Notes: generated by a model from the sequence alone, not told the origin. A DNA stretch of 34,365 nucleotides from Cellulomonas fimi (GCF_028527925.1 NZ_JAPESW010000038.1:1-34365), one strand, 5' to 3'. Numbered from the stretch's first letter, positions 1-8,624 are shown. A program made the numbers and translations.

Positions 1-273
1 GAGCACCTCGTGACCGTGCTGCCGCCCGACCGCCCGGGCGCGCCCAGCGACCCCGCGCGCACCGCCGTCGCCGAGCTGACCGACCGCGAGCGCGAGGTCC
101 TCGTGCTGATGGCGAAGGGGCGCTCGAACACCGAGATCGGGCAGGACCTGTTCGTCGCCGAGGCGACCGTCAAGACGCACGTCGGGCGGATCCTCGCCAA
201 GCTCGGCGCGCGCGACCGCGTGCAGGCCGTCGTCATCGCCTACGAGACGGAGCTGGTGCGCCCCGGCGAGTGA
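1..273 (+). CDS. LuxR/NarL-type response regulator, C-terminal part (5' cut by window)
   Basis: The reading frame is open from base 1 to the TGA at 271-273, so the gene starts outside the window. What remains is about 90 residues. The motif LTDREREVLVLMAKGRSNTE followed by a VKTHVGRILAKLG recognition helix is the classic four-helix GerE/LuxR DNA-binding domain of NarL-type response regulators. The receiver domain and the phospho-acceptor Asp lie upstream and cannot be checked. Such regulators usually act with a histidine kinase, here presumably also outside the window. The next gene is an MacB-like ABC exporter 190 bases downstream, a common pairing with NarL-type regulators, but regulation of the exporter is only inferred. 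A GTG at 10 is an internal codon, not a credible start, because no receiver domain would fit. Confidence 0.9.
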   Translation, partial: EHLVTVLPPDRPGAPSDPARTAVAELTDREREVLVLMAKGRSNTEIGQDLFVAEATVKTHVGRILAKLGARDRVQAVVIAYETELVRPGE

Positions 274-280
274 CGGGGCG
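259..280 (+). terminator. short hairpin over the stop codon of the LuxR gene
   Basis: CGCCCCG (259-265) pairs with CGGGGCG (274-280) around an 8-base loop that contains the stop codon. There is no T-run, as is usual in this type of genome. It is a weak candidate terminator. Confidence 0.3.
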
Positions 281-409
281 TCCGTCCACGGCAGGCGTCG
301 GCGCTGCTCCGACGGTCGCACCGGCGGGCGGCCGGAGTCCGTCCGTGGGCGTACTGCGGTCCTCGACGGTCGCGACCCCGGCCCGACGCGGCCCGGGCAC
401 CCGCCGACC

Positions 410-458
410 TACCGTCGAGGTGTCGTCGACCGACGTCGCCCGTCCCAGCCTCGAGGAG
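410..458 (+). promoter_or_regulatory. candidate -10 and ribosome binding site of the ABC exporter operon
   Basis: TACCGT at 410-415 fits the actinobacterial -10 pattern TANNNT; I see no good -35. AGGAG at 454-458 sits 5 bases before the GTG at 464 and decides the start of the ATPase gene. The rest of the 274-463 gap shows nothing else I can support. Confidence 0.35.
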
Positions 459-463
459 CCCTT

Positions 464-1276
464 GTGGACACGACCGTGTACGTACCGTCCGGACCCGCCT
501 CCGGCCCGCAGCCCGACGCCGCGGTCGCGTCCCGGGCCCGCGGCCTGACCAAGGTCTACGGGCAGGGGGCCGCGGCGGTGCGCGCGCTCGACGGCGTCGA
601 CGTCGACTTCGCGGCGGGCGCGTTCACGGCGATCATGGGCCCGTCCGGCTCCGGCAAGTCGACGCTCATGCACCTGCTCGCCGGGCTCGACCAGGCGACG
701 TCCGGCGAGGCGCTGCTCGGCACCACGCGGCTGTCGGGGCTCGACGACGGCGCCCTGACCCGCCTGCGCCGGGACCGCGTCGGGTTCGTGTTCCAGTCGT
801 TCAACCTGCTGCCGATGTTCACCGCGGAGCAGAACATCCTGCTGCCGCTCGAGCTCGCGGGGCAGAAGGCCGACGCCGCGTGGCTGGACACGCTCGTCGA
901 CACGCTCGGCCTGCGGCAGCGGCTCACCCACCGCCCGAGCGAGCTGTCGGGCGGCCAGCAGCAGCGCGTCGCGATCGCCCGCGCGCTGATCGCCAAGCCC
1001 GAGGTCGTCTTTGCCGACGAGCCGACCGGCAACCTCGACTCGCGCTCCGGCGCCGAGGTCCTCAGCTTCCTGCGGCGCTCCGTCCGTGAGCTCGGCCGCA
1101 CCGTCATCATGGTCACGCACGACCCGACGGCCGCCGCGTACGCCGACCGCGTCGTGCTGCTGGCCGACGGTCGCATCGCGGGCGACATCGTCGACCCCAC
1201 GCCCGACGCGGTGCTCGCCGGCCTCGACGCGCTGCGGACCCTCGAGACCACCTCCGGCACGGCGGTGAGCGCCTGA
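464..1276 (+). CDS. ABC transporter ATP-binding protein, MacB/LolD type
   Basis: This 270-residue ATPase powers the FtsX-like permease encoded next. Walker A is GPSGSGKST at residues 59-67, the Q-loop lies in the FVFQSFNLLPMFTAEQN segment, the ABC signature LSGGQQQR begins at 161, and the Walker B Asp and catalytic Glu are D185 and E186 in FADEPTGNLDS. The switch His lies in MVTHDP. The FQSFNLLP and DEPTGNLDS wording is typical of the MacB/LolD/FtsE branch, which drives mechanotransmission or export rather than import. The GTG start has an AGGAG 5 bases upstream. The stop TGA shares its A with the ATG of the permease gene, so the two are translationally coupled. The substrate is unknown; lipids, peptides or antimicrobial compounds are possible. 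Confidence 0.93.
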   Translation: MDTTVYVPSGPASGPQPDAAVASRARGLTKVYGQGAAAVRALDGVDVDFAAGAFTAIMGPSGSGKSTLMHLLAGLDQATSGEALLGTTRLSGLDDGALTRLRRDRVGFVFQSFNLLPMFTAEQNILLPLELAGQKADAAWLDTLVDTLGLRQRLTHRPSELSGGQQQRVAIARALIAKPEVVFADEPTGNLDSRSGAEVLSFLRRSVRELGRTVIMVTHDPTAAAYADRVVLLADGRIAGDIVDPTPDAVLAGLDALRTLETTSGTAVSA

Positions 1277-3801
1277 TGCTGCGCCTCACCCTCGCGCAGA
1301 TGCGGCGCAGCGTCGGCCGGCTCACGGCCGCCGCCGTCGCGATCGCGATCGGCACCGCGTTCCTCGCCGCGACCCTCGTCGCCGGGAACGTCCTGCAGCG
1401 CACCGGGTACGACTCGGTGACCGCGTCCTTCGGCGACGCCGACCTCGTCGTGACCGACGGCGCCGCGGTGCAGGACGTCGAGCGCGTGCGCGACGTCCCC
1501 GGCGTCGTCGCCGCCGACCCGCTCCTGCTCGGCGGCGCCGAGCTCTCGAAGGGCACCCGCACGACCTACCAGATGCTGCTCACGCAGCCGGGCGACGAGC
1601 GGCTCGCGTCCGTCGTCCCGGAGGAGGGACGTGTCCCGGCGTCGCGGGGCGAGGTCGCGCTGCCCGCGACGACGCTCGACCGTCTCGACGCCGAGGTCGG
1701 CGACACCCTCGAGGTCCGCTGGTCCGCGCCCGGTGCGGACGACGAGTGGACCGAGCAGGAGGGCACCGTCACCGTCGTCGGGCTCGCCGACGACCCGGCG
1801 GGCGCGTGGTCCGCCTACGGCGGAGCGGGACTCGCGACGACCCCCGACGTGCTCGAGTGGTCGGGCGAGGCCGCGTCGGACAGCGTGTCCGCGCAGATCC
1901 TCGTCGTGACCGACGGCTCGGCGCAGGTCCAGGCCGACGTCAGCGCCGCGCTCGCCGACGCCGACGTGCTCACGAAGCGCGAGGCCGCCGAGGCCGCGGT
2001 CGAGCAGATCACCGGCTCCGGCAACGCGCTCGTCATGGTCGTGCTCGGCTTCGCCGCGGTCGCGCTGCTCGTCGCCGCGCTCGTCATCGCGAACACCTTC
2101 CAGGTGCTCGTCGCGCAGCGCGCCCGGACGCTCGCGCTCCTGCGCTGCGTCGGCGCGGTCAAGCGTCAGCTGCGCATGTCCGTGCTCGTCGAGGCCACCA
2201 TCCTCGGCCTCGCGGCGTCCGTCGGCGGCGTGGTCCTCGGTCTGGGGCTCGCGCAGGTGGCGCTCGCGGTGCTCGCGCGCGCCGACACGGGCACCCCGCT
2301 GCCGTCGACCATCGCGGTGACGCCCGCCGTCGTCCTCGTGCCGCTGCTCGTCGGCACGCTCGTCACGGCGGCCGCGTCGCTCGTGCCCGCCCGGGAGGCC
2401 ACGCGGGTCTCGCCGGTCGCCGCGCTGCGTCCCGTCGACGCGCCCTCGACGGGGGCGCGCGGAGGCCGCGTGCGGCTCGTGCTGTCGCTCCTGCTGGTCC
2501 TCGGCGGCGCCGGCGCGCTCGTCCTCGCGGTCGTGACGAGCGCCGCGCAGGTCGGCGAGCCCGTCCCGCTGCTGGGAGTCGGCGTGCTCGGCGGCGCGCT
2601 CTCGTTCGTCGGCGTCCTGCTGGGCGCGGTCTTCTGGATCCCGCGCGTCGTCTCGCTCGCCGGTCGCGGCCTCGCCTCGACGGGTACCAGCGCACGGCTC
2701 GCCGCCGCGAACACGTTGCGCAACCCGCGCCGCACCGCGACGACCAGCACCGCGCTGCTCATCGGCGTCACGCTCGTGGTCCTCATGAGCACCGGTGCCG
2801 CGAGCGCACGCCGGTCCATCACGGCCGGCCTCGAGGACCACTACCCCGTCGACGTCGCGATCAGCGCGGTCGGCGGTGCGGGCGACGAGTCCGTGCCGGC
2901 GTCGGTGGTCGCGGAGGTCGCGGACGTCCCGGGCGTCGAGCAGGTCGTCGAGGTCCCCACCGCGGCCGCGGTCCTCGACGACGGCACCTACGTGGTGCTG
3001 CGCGCCCCCGACCCGGCCGAGGCCGCGACGGTGCTGCGCGACGCCGACGCGCTCGACGCGCTCGCGGACGGCACGATCGTGCTGCCCGCCGCGCGCTCGG
3101 AGACGGTCGCGGAGGGCGGGACGACGGTCCGGGCGGTCGGTCCGGACGGCGAGCCGACGGGCGACAGCGCGACCCTCGACGCCGTGCACTCGTCGCTCGG
3201 CGGGGTGGACGCCGTGGTGACACCCGCGACGCTGCGTGGGCTCGTCGGCGACACCCCCGTGCAGACGCTCTGGGTGCGGCTCGACCCCGACGTCGACGCC
3301 GCGACGACGGCCCTGGCGATCAACGACGCGCTGTCGTCGGACGCGCTGCTCGTCGAGAGCTCGGGTGCCGAGCGCCAGCAGTACGAGAACCTCATCGACG
3401 ACCTGCTCGCGGTCGTCGTCGGGCTGCTGGGCGTCGCGGTCGTGATCGCGGTGGTCGGCGTCGCGAACACCCTCTCGCTGTCGGTGATCGAGCGCCGGCG
3501 TGAGTCGGCGACCCTGCGGGCGATCGGCATGTCCCGCCGCCAGCTGCGCTGGATGCTCGCGTACGAGGGCATGCTCATCGCGGGTGTCGGGGCCGTGCTG
3601 GGCGCGGTGCTCGGCGTGCTGTACGGCTGGTCCGGGGCCGCGATCGTGCTCGCGGGCATGGGCGACATGCAGCTCGCGCTGCCGTGGGACGACCTGCTGA
3701 CGGTCCTGGTCGTGGCGCTCGCCGCCGGGCTCCTGGCGTCGGTGCTGCCCGGCCGCTCCGCGGCCCGCACGTCCCCGGTGGCGGCGCTGGCCGTCGACTG
3801 A
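1276..3801 (+). CDS. FtsX-like ABC transporter permease, two FtsX domains
   Basis: This 841-residue membrane protein is the partner of the upstream ATPase. I count about ten membrane segments: one near residues 16-38, three around 251-280, 303-334 and 343-370 (first FtsX domain), two near 398-457, one near 488-514, and three around 710-740, 758-790 and 803-836 (second FtsX domain). The stretches between segments 1 and 2 (about 40-250) and between 7 and 8 (about 515-705) are large hydrophilic regions rich in Asp, Glu and Val and should face outside. Each FtsX domain ends in a similar R-x-SPVAALRPVD or R-TSPVAALAVD tail, the usual duplication in actinobacterial ABC-4 permeases. The start overlaps the ATPase stop by one base. 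A strong hairpin follows the stop. Substrate unknown. Confidence 0.92.
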   Translation: MLRLTLAQMRRSVGRLTAAAVAIAIGTAFLAATLVAGNVLQRTGYDSVTASFGDADLVVTDGAAVQDVERVRDVPGVVAADPLLLGGAELSKGTRTTYQMLLTQPGDERLASVVPEEGRVPASRGEVALPATTLDRLDAEVGDTLEVRWSAPGADDEWTEQEGTVTVVGLADDPAGAWSAYGGAGLATTPDVLEWSGEAASDSVSAQILVVTDGSAQVQADVSAALADADVLTKREAAEAAVEQITGSGNALVMVVLGFAAVALLVAALVIANTFQVLVAQRARTLALLRCVGAVKRQLRMSVLVEATILGLAASVGGVVLGLGLAQVALAVLARADTGTPLPSTIAVTPAVVLVPLLVGTLVTAAASLVPAREATRVSPVAALRPVDAPSTGARGGRVRLVLSLLLVLGGAGALVLAVVTSAAQVGEPVPLLGVGVLGGALSFVGVLLGAVFWIPRVVSLAGRGLASTGTSARLAAANTLRNPRRTATTSTALLIGVTLVVLMSTGAASARRSITAGLEDHYPVDVAISAVGGAGDESVPASVVAEVADVPGVEQVVEVPTAAAVLDDGTYVVLRAPDPAEAATVLRDADALDALADGTIVLPAARSETVAEGGTTVRAVGPDGEPTGDSATLDAVHSSLGGVDAVVTPATLRGLVGDTPVQTLWVRLDPDVDAATTALAINDALSSDALLVESSGAERQQYENLIDDLLAVVVGLLGVAVVIAVVGVANTLSLSVIERRRESATLRAIGMSRRQLRWMLAYEGMLIAGVGAVLGAVLGVLYGWSGAAIVLAGMGDMQLALPWDDLLTVLVVALAAGLLASVLPGRSAARTSPVAALAVD

Positions 3802-3808
3802 CCGCGAG

Positions 3809-3867
3809 CCGACCGGCGGGCCTGTGGGGGGTGGCGACGTCCACAGCCCCACGAGCCCGCCGGTCGG
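3809..3867 (+). terminator. long hairpin after the ABC exporter operon
   Basis: CCGACCGGCGGGC (3809-3821) pairs perfectly with 3855-3867, and the stem continues past a C/A mismatch and a T/G pair with GTGGGG (3824-3829) against CCCCAC (3847-3852). The loop is 17 bases. CTGTGG at 3822-3827 can pair alternatively with CCACAG at 3841-3846. There is no T-run. It lies between the permease stop and the next gene, so it probably ends the exporter transcript. Confidence 0.7.
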
Positions 3868-3885
3868 GCGCGTGCACGCGTGCGC

Positions 3886-3897
3886 GACCCTCGCGGC
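3886..3897 (+). promoter_or_regulatory. candidate leaderless promoter of the FtsK/EssC-like gene
   Basis: GACCCT (3886-3891) is followed by 6 bases and then GTG at 3898. The spacing matches other likely leaderless starts in this window. It supports the start at 3898 over an in-frame GTG at 3880, which lies only 12 bases after the terminator hairpin. Confidence 0.35.
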
Positions 3898-6800
3898 GTG
3901 CGCCTCCTGACCCGTCATCCCGACCCCGCGCGCGGCGCCGACCCGTGCACGACGGAGGTCGACGTCGACGCGGGCACGACCGTCGGCGCGCTACGTCCGC
4001 ACCTCGCACGGCTCACGGGCTGGGCGGGGTGGACGAGTGCCGCCGTCCGGCTCGCCGTCGACGACGCGGTGCTCGACGAGACGCACCCGGTGGGCCACCA
4101 CCCGCTCGTCCCCGGAGCGGTGCTGCAGCCGGGTCCCGGTCGTCCGCCGGTCGAGCGGGTCGCCGTCCAGGCGCGACGCCACGTCGCCGTCGTCGCGGGA
4201 CCCGACAGCGGCGCGCTCGTGGCCGTGCCCGAGCGCGGCACCGTGACCCTCGCCGCAGGCGCCGGGCCCGACCGCGTCGCCGACCCGGGGCTCGGCGTGG
4301 TCGAGGTCCGAGGACGCCGGCGCGGGGTGCGCGTCCGCCTCGGGCGCTCGACGGCCCCCGGACGGTTCGACCGTCCGGACCGGCCGGCGGGCGCCGCGCC
4401 GGCGCAGCCGAGCGGCGTCGCCGCCCCGGGTCGCGCTCGCCCGGTCGCGCCGCCCGGCACACCGGGAGCGATCGCCGCGTGTCGGCGACGGAGGCGGTCC
4501 GCCCGCGTGCTGCCGACCGGCCGCTGGGTCCGGTGGGACACGCGCGACGTCCTCGTCGTCGGGCGGACGACGTGCGCCGTGCGCGGCGCGCCGACGACCG
4601 TGGACCCGGACGACGCGAGCGCGGGCAGCCGCCGGGGAGACCGCGAGCGCACCGGTCCCGAGCAGGCCGTGACGTGGCTCGCGCCGCTCGCGGGCAGCGT
4701 CGCGCTCGCGCTCGTCCTGCGACAGCCCGCGCTGCTCCTGGTCGGGCTCGTCGTGCCGCTCGTCGGGCTGGTCACGCACGTGTCTCGCCGCGGACGGGAC
4801 CGGCAGCGCCGCGCACGCGAGCACGCCACCGCTCCCGAGGGCCCCGCGCCCGAGCGGCCACCGCTCGACCCCGCGGACCTCGTGTCCGCCACGACCGCCG
4901 CGACGCTCGGTCACGTGCGACGTGTGCGCGGCGGGGTGCCGTGGTCGGCGGACGGGTGCCTCGCGGTCGTCGGGGACCCGCTCGACGCGGTCGCCACCGC
5001 GCGCGCCGTCGTGCTCGCGGAGCTCGGCAGCCACCTGGCCGCGGACCTCGTGGTCGTCACGCGGCGCCCGGGCGCCTGGGGCTGGACGTCCCCGGCCGAG
5101 CCGCGCACGTCCCTGCCCTCCCCCGACGGTCCCGACACGCTCGTGGTCTGCGACGCACCCGCCGCGATCGGCAGGCTCGCGGCCTGGCGCTCCGCCGCGT
5201 CCGCGCGGCACCGCCTCCTGCTGGTCCTCGAGCGCCGCGCGGACGCACCGGCATGGTGCCGCCACGTGCTCGAGGTCACCCGGACCGGCGCGCTGCTGCA
5301 CGTGGCCGGGGGCGCACCGTCCGCGGTCGCGTGGCACGCCACGACCGCCCCGCGCGCGCACGCGCAGCTGCTCCGCGCGCGCACGCTGCGCGACCTCTCC
5401 GCCGAGGTCCCTGCGGTGCTCGCGCCGCCCGACGTCGTCGCCCTCGGCGACCTGCCGGGCATCCCCTCAGCCAGCCCGCAGGCCGTCGCGGCGGCGTGGT
5501 CGACGGCCGGCACGGGCCTCGCGCTGCCCGTCGGGCGCGGCGCCGGGCACCGGGACGTCGTGGTCGACCTCGTCGCCGACGGACCGCACGCGCTCGTCGC
5601 CGGGACGACCGGTGCGGGCAAGTCCGAGCTGCTCACCACCCTCGTGCTCGCGCTCGCGCTGCGGCACCCGCCCGAGCGGCTCGCGGTGCTGCTCGTCGAC
5701 TTCAAGGGCGGCACCGGGCTCGGTGCGCTCGCCGGGCTCCCGCACGTGCTCGACCACGTCACCGACCTGGACGCCGGGCGCACGCAGCGCATGCTCGTCG
5801 CGCTGCGCGCCGAGACCCGACGCCGCGAACGGCTCGTCGCGTCGCACGGCGCGCACGACGTCGCCGACCTCGATCCCGCCGACGACACGACACCGCCACG
5901 CCTCCTCGTCGTGGTCGACGAGCTGCGCGCGCTCGCCGACGACGTGCCCGACGCGGTCCCGACGCTCGCCCGGCTCGCCGCCCAGGGACGGGCCCTCGGC
6001 ATCCACCTCGTCCTCGCCACGCAGCGCCCGGCGGGCGTCGTGACGGCCGACCTGCGCGCCAACGTCGACCTGCGCGTGGCGCTGCGCGTCACCGACGACG
6101 CCGACTCGCGCGACGTCGTCGACGACCCGCAGGCCGCGCGCCTCGACCCGCGCACGCCCGGGCGGGCCGTGCTGCGCCTCGGCGCGTCCCCGAGCACGCT
6201 GGTGCAGGTCGCGCGGCCGCGCCCCGGCACGGGTGCACCGCCGGCGCGGCTCGCGCCCGCCGGGATCGACGGGTCCGTGCCGGGGTGGGTGCCGCGGGCC
6301 GGCGACGACGCGTCACCCCGGGCCGGCACGGCGCCCGGCGATCGCGGCGTCCGGGCCTGGGTCGAGGCGGCCGCGGTCGCCGCCCGCGGGCGGCCCCGGC
6401 GCGACGTGCCGTGGGTGCCCGCGCTGCCCGACCACGTCGTCGCCGCCGACGTGCCTGACGGGCGGGGCCTCGCGCTCGCCCTCGCCGACCTCCCCGACGA
6501 GCAGCGGCGGGCGGGCGTGCGGTGGGACCCCACCCTCGGTCACCTGCTCGTCGTCGGCGGACCCGGATCCGGCCGGACCACCACGCTGACCGCGCTCGGG
6601 TGCCAGGCGCTCGCCCGCGGCACCGCCGTGCACGCCGTCGGGCTCCCCGCGGACGCCGTGGCGCGGCTGCGCGCCGCCGACGTGCACGGGCGGTTCGGCA
6701 CCGCGGTCGGTGTGCACGAGGTGCGGCGCCTCGCGCGCCTCCTCGAGCTCCTGACCACCCGGGCCGCCCCTCCGTCGCTGCTGCTCGTGGACGGGCTGAC

Positions 6801-8067
6801 GGCCGCGCTCGACCAGCACACGACGCTCGCGCGCGGCGCGGGAGCCGACCGGCTGGTCGCGTGCTGGCGAGGCGAGGGGCAGGTGGCGGTCGCGGCCTCG
6901 TGCGACGTGACGACGGCCGCTCTCCACCACGCCGCGGCCTTCCGGGACCGACTCGTCCTGCCCGTCCCCGACGCGTCGCTCGCCGCCCTCGCCGGCGTGC
7001 CGGCAGCCCTGTCCGGACCACGAGGTCCCGCCGGGCGCGCCGTCCACCTCCGCGACGGAGGCGCGGTCCTCTGCCAGGCGGTCCTCCCCGGCGACGTCAC
7101 CCCGCCCGGCGCCACCGCCCTCTCCGGCAACCTCTGCCTGCCGAGCAGTACCGGTTCGTCCGGCGACGTCACTCGACCCCGCACCGCGGCGCCGCCCGTC
7201 CAGCCCGACGCGCCCGGAAGCCCTGGTCTGCTCGACGACGACCGCGGTCCCGGCGTCGCACCGGACCCGTCGGTCGTGCGGGTCCAGCCGCTCCCGGTCG
7301 TCGCGCGCCTGCCCAGCACCACCGCCGGGATCACCAGCCCGGTCGGCGCGGGCGTGGTCGCGAGCGGGACGGACCTGGAGGGTGAGGGAACGACGCGGAC
7401 GCGCGCGACCGATCCCGTGCCGTCACCGCACCGCGGCGCGGCCGCGTGGGTGCCGATCGGCGTGGGAGGCGACGACGCGCGCGAGGTCGTCGTCGACACC
7501 GCGCGGCCGCTGCTGGTCGCCGGACCGCCCGGGTCCGGTCGCACCACCGCGCTGGCCGTCGTCGCGGCCGGCCTGCGCGCCTCCGGTGCGGCGGTGGTAC
7601 GTCTGGTGGACCGAGCACCGGGCGCGCCGCCGCTGCTCTCGGGACGTGACGGACTGTCGCCCGGACCTGACGGGCTGCTCGGCGTGCCCGACGCGACGCC
7701 GGACGAGGTGACCGACGACGCGGTCGTCCTGGTCGACGACCTGGACGAGGTCGAGCGCGCGTCGCCGGCGCTGGCCGACCTGGTCGAGCGCCTGGTCCGC
7801 GAGCCGGGCGGCCCGCGTGTCGTCGCCGCGACGACCGCTCAGGCGGCAGGCGCGTTCCGAGGTCCGCACGCCGCGCTGGTGCGCGCCCGGCAGGTCCTCG
7901 TGCTCGACGCGCACGACCCGTCGGCCGCGGAGCTCGTGGGACCGGCCGCGCCCTGGACGGTGGACCCGCGCGAGCGCCCGCCCGGCCGTGCGGTGCTCGT
8001 GGTGGACCGTCGCGTCGTGCCCCTGCAGGTCTACGACGTCCGCGACTCACCCTCGGCCGCCCGCTGA
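3898..8067 (+). CDS. EssC/EccC-like FtsK/SpoIIIE ATPase with three P-loop domains
   Basis: This 1389-residue protein looks like the motor ATPase of type VII secretion. Residues 1 to about 150 hold a beta-rich ubiquitin-like or FHA-like region (note GPDSGALVAVPERG). Two membrane helices lie near 260-297. Three ATPase modules follow. The first is canonical: Walker A GTTGAGKS at 569-576, a DFKGG motif at 601-605, Walker B VVDEL with D674 and E675, and ATQRP at 707-711. The second has GPGSGRT at 888-894 and the third GPPGSGRT at 1209-1216; both have Arg for the Walker A Lys, and their Walker B regions (LLLVDGL, VVLVDDL) lack the usual DE pair. EccC/EssC proteins also have one active and two degenerate modules. 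No WXG100, EccB, EccD, EccE, EsaA or EssA gene is nearby. A cytoplasmic DNA pump is less likely, because no FtsK gamma domain is seen. Start chosen at GTG 3898; GTG 3880 is the alternative. Confidence 0.85.
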   Translation: MRLLTRHPDPARGADPCTTEVDVDAGTTVGALRPHLARLTGWAGWTSAAVRLAVDDAVLDETHPVGHHPLVPGAVLQPGPGRPPVERVAVQARRHVAVVAGPDSGALVAVPERGTVTLAAGAGPDRVADPGLGVVEVRGRRRGVRVRLGRSTAPGRFDRPDRPAGAAPAQPSGVAAPGRARPVAPPGTPGAIAACRRRRRSARVLPTGRWVRWDTRDVLVVGRTTCAVRGAPTTVDPDDASAGSRRGDRERTGPEQAVTWLAPLAGSVALALVLRQPALLLVGLVVPLVGLVTHVSRRGRDRQRRAREHATAPEGPAPERPPLDPADLVSATTAATLGHVRRVRGGVPWSADGCLAVVGDPLDAVATARAVVLAELGSHLAADLVVVTRRPGAWGWTSPAEPRTSLPSPDGPDTLVVCDAPAAIGRLAAWRSAASARHRLLLVLERRADAPAWCRHVLEVTRTGALLHVAGGAPSAVAWHATTAPRAHAQLLRARTLRDLSAEVPAVLAPPDVVALGDLPGIPSASPQAVAAAWSTAGTGLALPVGRGAGHRDVVVDLVADGPHALVAGTTGAGKSELLTTLVLALALRHPPERLAVLLVDFKGGTGLGALAGLPHVLDHVTDLDAGRTQRMLVALRAETRRRERLVASHGAHDVADLDPADDTTPPRLLVVVDELRALADDVPDAVPTLARLAAQGRALGIHLVLATQRPAGVVTADLRANVDLRVALRVTDDADSRDVVDDPQAARLDPRTPGRAVLRLGASPSTLVQVARPRPGTGAPPARLAPAGIDGSVPGWVPRAGDDASPRAGTAPGDRGVRAWVEAAAVAARGRPRRDVPWVPALPDHVVAADVPDGRGLALALADLPDEQRRAGVRWDPTLGHLLVVGGPGSGRTTTLTALGCQALARGTAVHAVGLPADAVARLRAADVHGRFGTAVGVHEVRRLARLLELLTTRAAPPSLLLVDGLTAALDQHTTLARGAGADRLVACWRGEGQVAVAASCDVTTAALHHAAAFRDRLVLPVPDASLAALAGVPAALSGPRGPAGRAVHLRDGGAVLCQAVLPGDVTPPGATALSGNLCLPSSTGSSGDVTRPRTAAPPVQPDAPGSPGLLDDDRGPGVAPDPSVVRVQPLPVVARLPSTTAGITSPVGAGVVASGTDLEGEGTTRTRATDPVPSPHRGAAAWVPIGVGGDDAREVVVDTARPLLVAGPPGSGRTTALAVVAAGLRASGAAVVRLVDRAPGAPPLLSGRDGLSPGPDGLLGVPDATPDEVTDDAVVLVDDLDEVERASPALADLVERLVREPGGPRVVAATTAQAAGAFRGPHAALVRARQVLVLDAHDPSAAELVGPAAPWTVDPRERPPGRAVLVVDRRVVPLQVYDVRDSPSAAR

Positions 8068-8435
8068 GTCGTCGCGGCGACGACGGGCGGCAGGAGGAGC
8101 AGGACCCCGACGGCCACCGCGACGACGAGCACGGCGACCGCCCACACCGCGACCTCCTGCCCGAGCCAGCCGAGGGCGAGCACGACGAGGAGCACCTGCC
8201 ACGTCATGACCGGCGAGCGAGCCCAGCGACGCCCCGCCCACAGCCCCCGCGCCGCGAGGACCAGGAGCGCCGCGACGCCCGCGCAGAACGCCACCAGGAA
8301 CGCGGTCGGCGCCGCGAGCTCGGCGGTCCCGCGCACGAGCGAGACGACGAAGGCGACGCCCAGCCCCGCCACTACCACGGATTCGAGGAGCACTAGGACA
8401 CAGGTCACAGCGAGGAGGCGCGGACGGGGGTTCAC
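8031..8435 (-). CDS. small four-helix membrane protein, function unknown
   Basis: This 134-residue protein is mostly hydrophobic. Four membrane segments can be seen: about residues 7-31, 41-64, 77-96 and 97-120. A short basic stretch (GLWAGRRWARSP) sits between the second and third. I do not recognise a named family; similar short proteins with an RRWARSP loop are common in high-GC actinobacteria. The GTG start is preceded by TAGGCT and 7 bases, a typical leaderless promoter. The last 37 bases overlap the 3' end of the FtsK/EssC-like gene in antisense. No functional link to that ATPase can be shown, though a small membrane partner is possible. Confidence 0.75.
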   Translation of the reverse strand: MNPRPRLLAVTCVLVLLESVVVAGLGVAFVVSLVRGTAELAAPTAFLVAFCAGVAALLVLAARGLWAGRRWARSPVMTWQVLLVVLALGWLGQEVAVWAVAVLVVAVAVGVLLLLPPVVAATTQRAAEGESRTS

Positions 8436-8448
8436 AGGCCCGAGCCTA
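8436..8448 (-). promoter_or_regulatory. leaderless promoter of the small membrane protein gene
   Basis: On the minus strand TAGGCT (8443-8448) is followed by 7 bases and then the GTG start. This is the textbook arrangement of an actinobacterial leaderless transcript starting at the G of GTG. No Shine-Dalgarno is present. Confidence 0.6.
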
Positions 8449-8511
8449 GGTGCCCCGGCTCCCGTGTCGTCGCCTCGTGGCAGCGGCTTGGGCGCATGCT
8501 CGTCAGGCCCA

Positions 8512-8527
8512 CTGACCTGGACAAACG
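8512..8527. repeat. 16-base element, copy 1 (upstream of whiB1)
   Basis: CTGACCTGGACAAACG. It matches 15 of 16 bases with a copy at 11469-11484 upstream of the cebE operon. Both copies lie in intergenic regulatory DNA. Function unknown. Confidence 0.5.
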
Positions 8528-8597
8528 TCTAGACATCGGTCATCGTTGCCGTGAGGCCGCGCACAGGCGGTGCACAGATGTGACCAACGCCTCAGTC

Positions 8598-8624
8598 GTT
8601 ACCCAAGCGAAACGTCTTCGTAAC
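8598..8624 (+). promoter_or_regulatory. GlnR-box-like pentamer repeat upstream of the whiB1 promoter
   Basis: GTTAC (8598-8602), GAAAC (8609-8613) and GTAAC (8620-8624) are spaced by exactly 6 bases, so they recur every 11 bases on one face of the helix. The known actinobacterial GlnR box is GTNAC-N6-GAAAC repeated. The element ends 3 bases before a likely -35, the place of an activator. The outer pentamers are also inverted copies of each other, so a dimeric regulator is an alternative reading. Confidence 0.45.

Noticed and set aside
556..3918. Minus-strand open frame of 1120 codons opposite the ABC exporter genes
   Set aside because: It mirrors the third-position GC of the plus-strand genes, is dominated by Arg, Asp, Glu and Gly repeats, and has no recognisable domain.
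3898..8067. FtsK DNA translocase of cell division
   Set aside because: There is no gamma winged-helix domain, no four-helix membrane N-terminus and there are three P-loops, so the EssC/EccC-like layout fits better.
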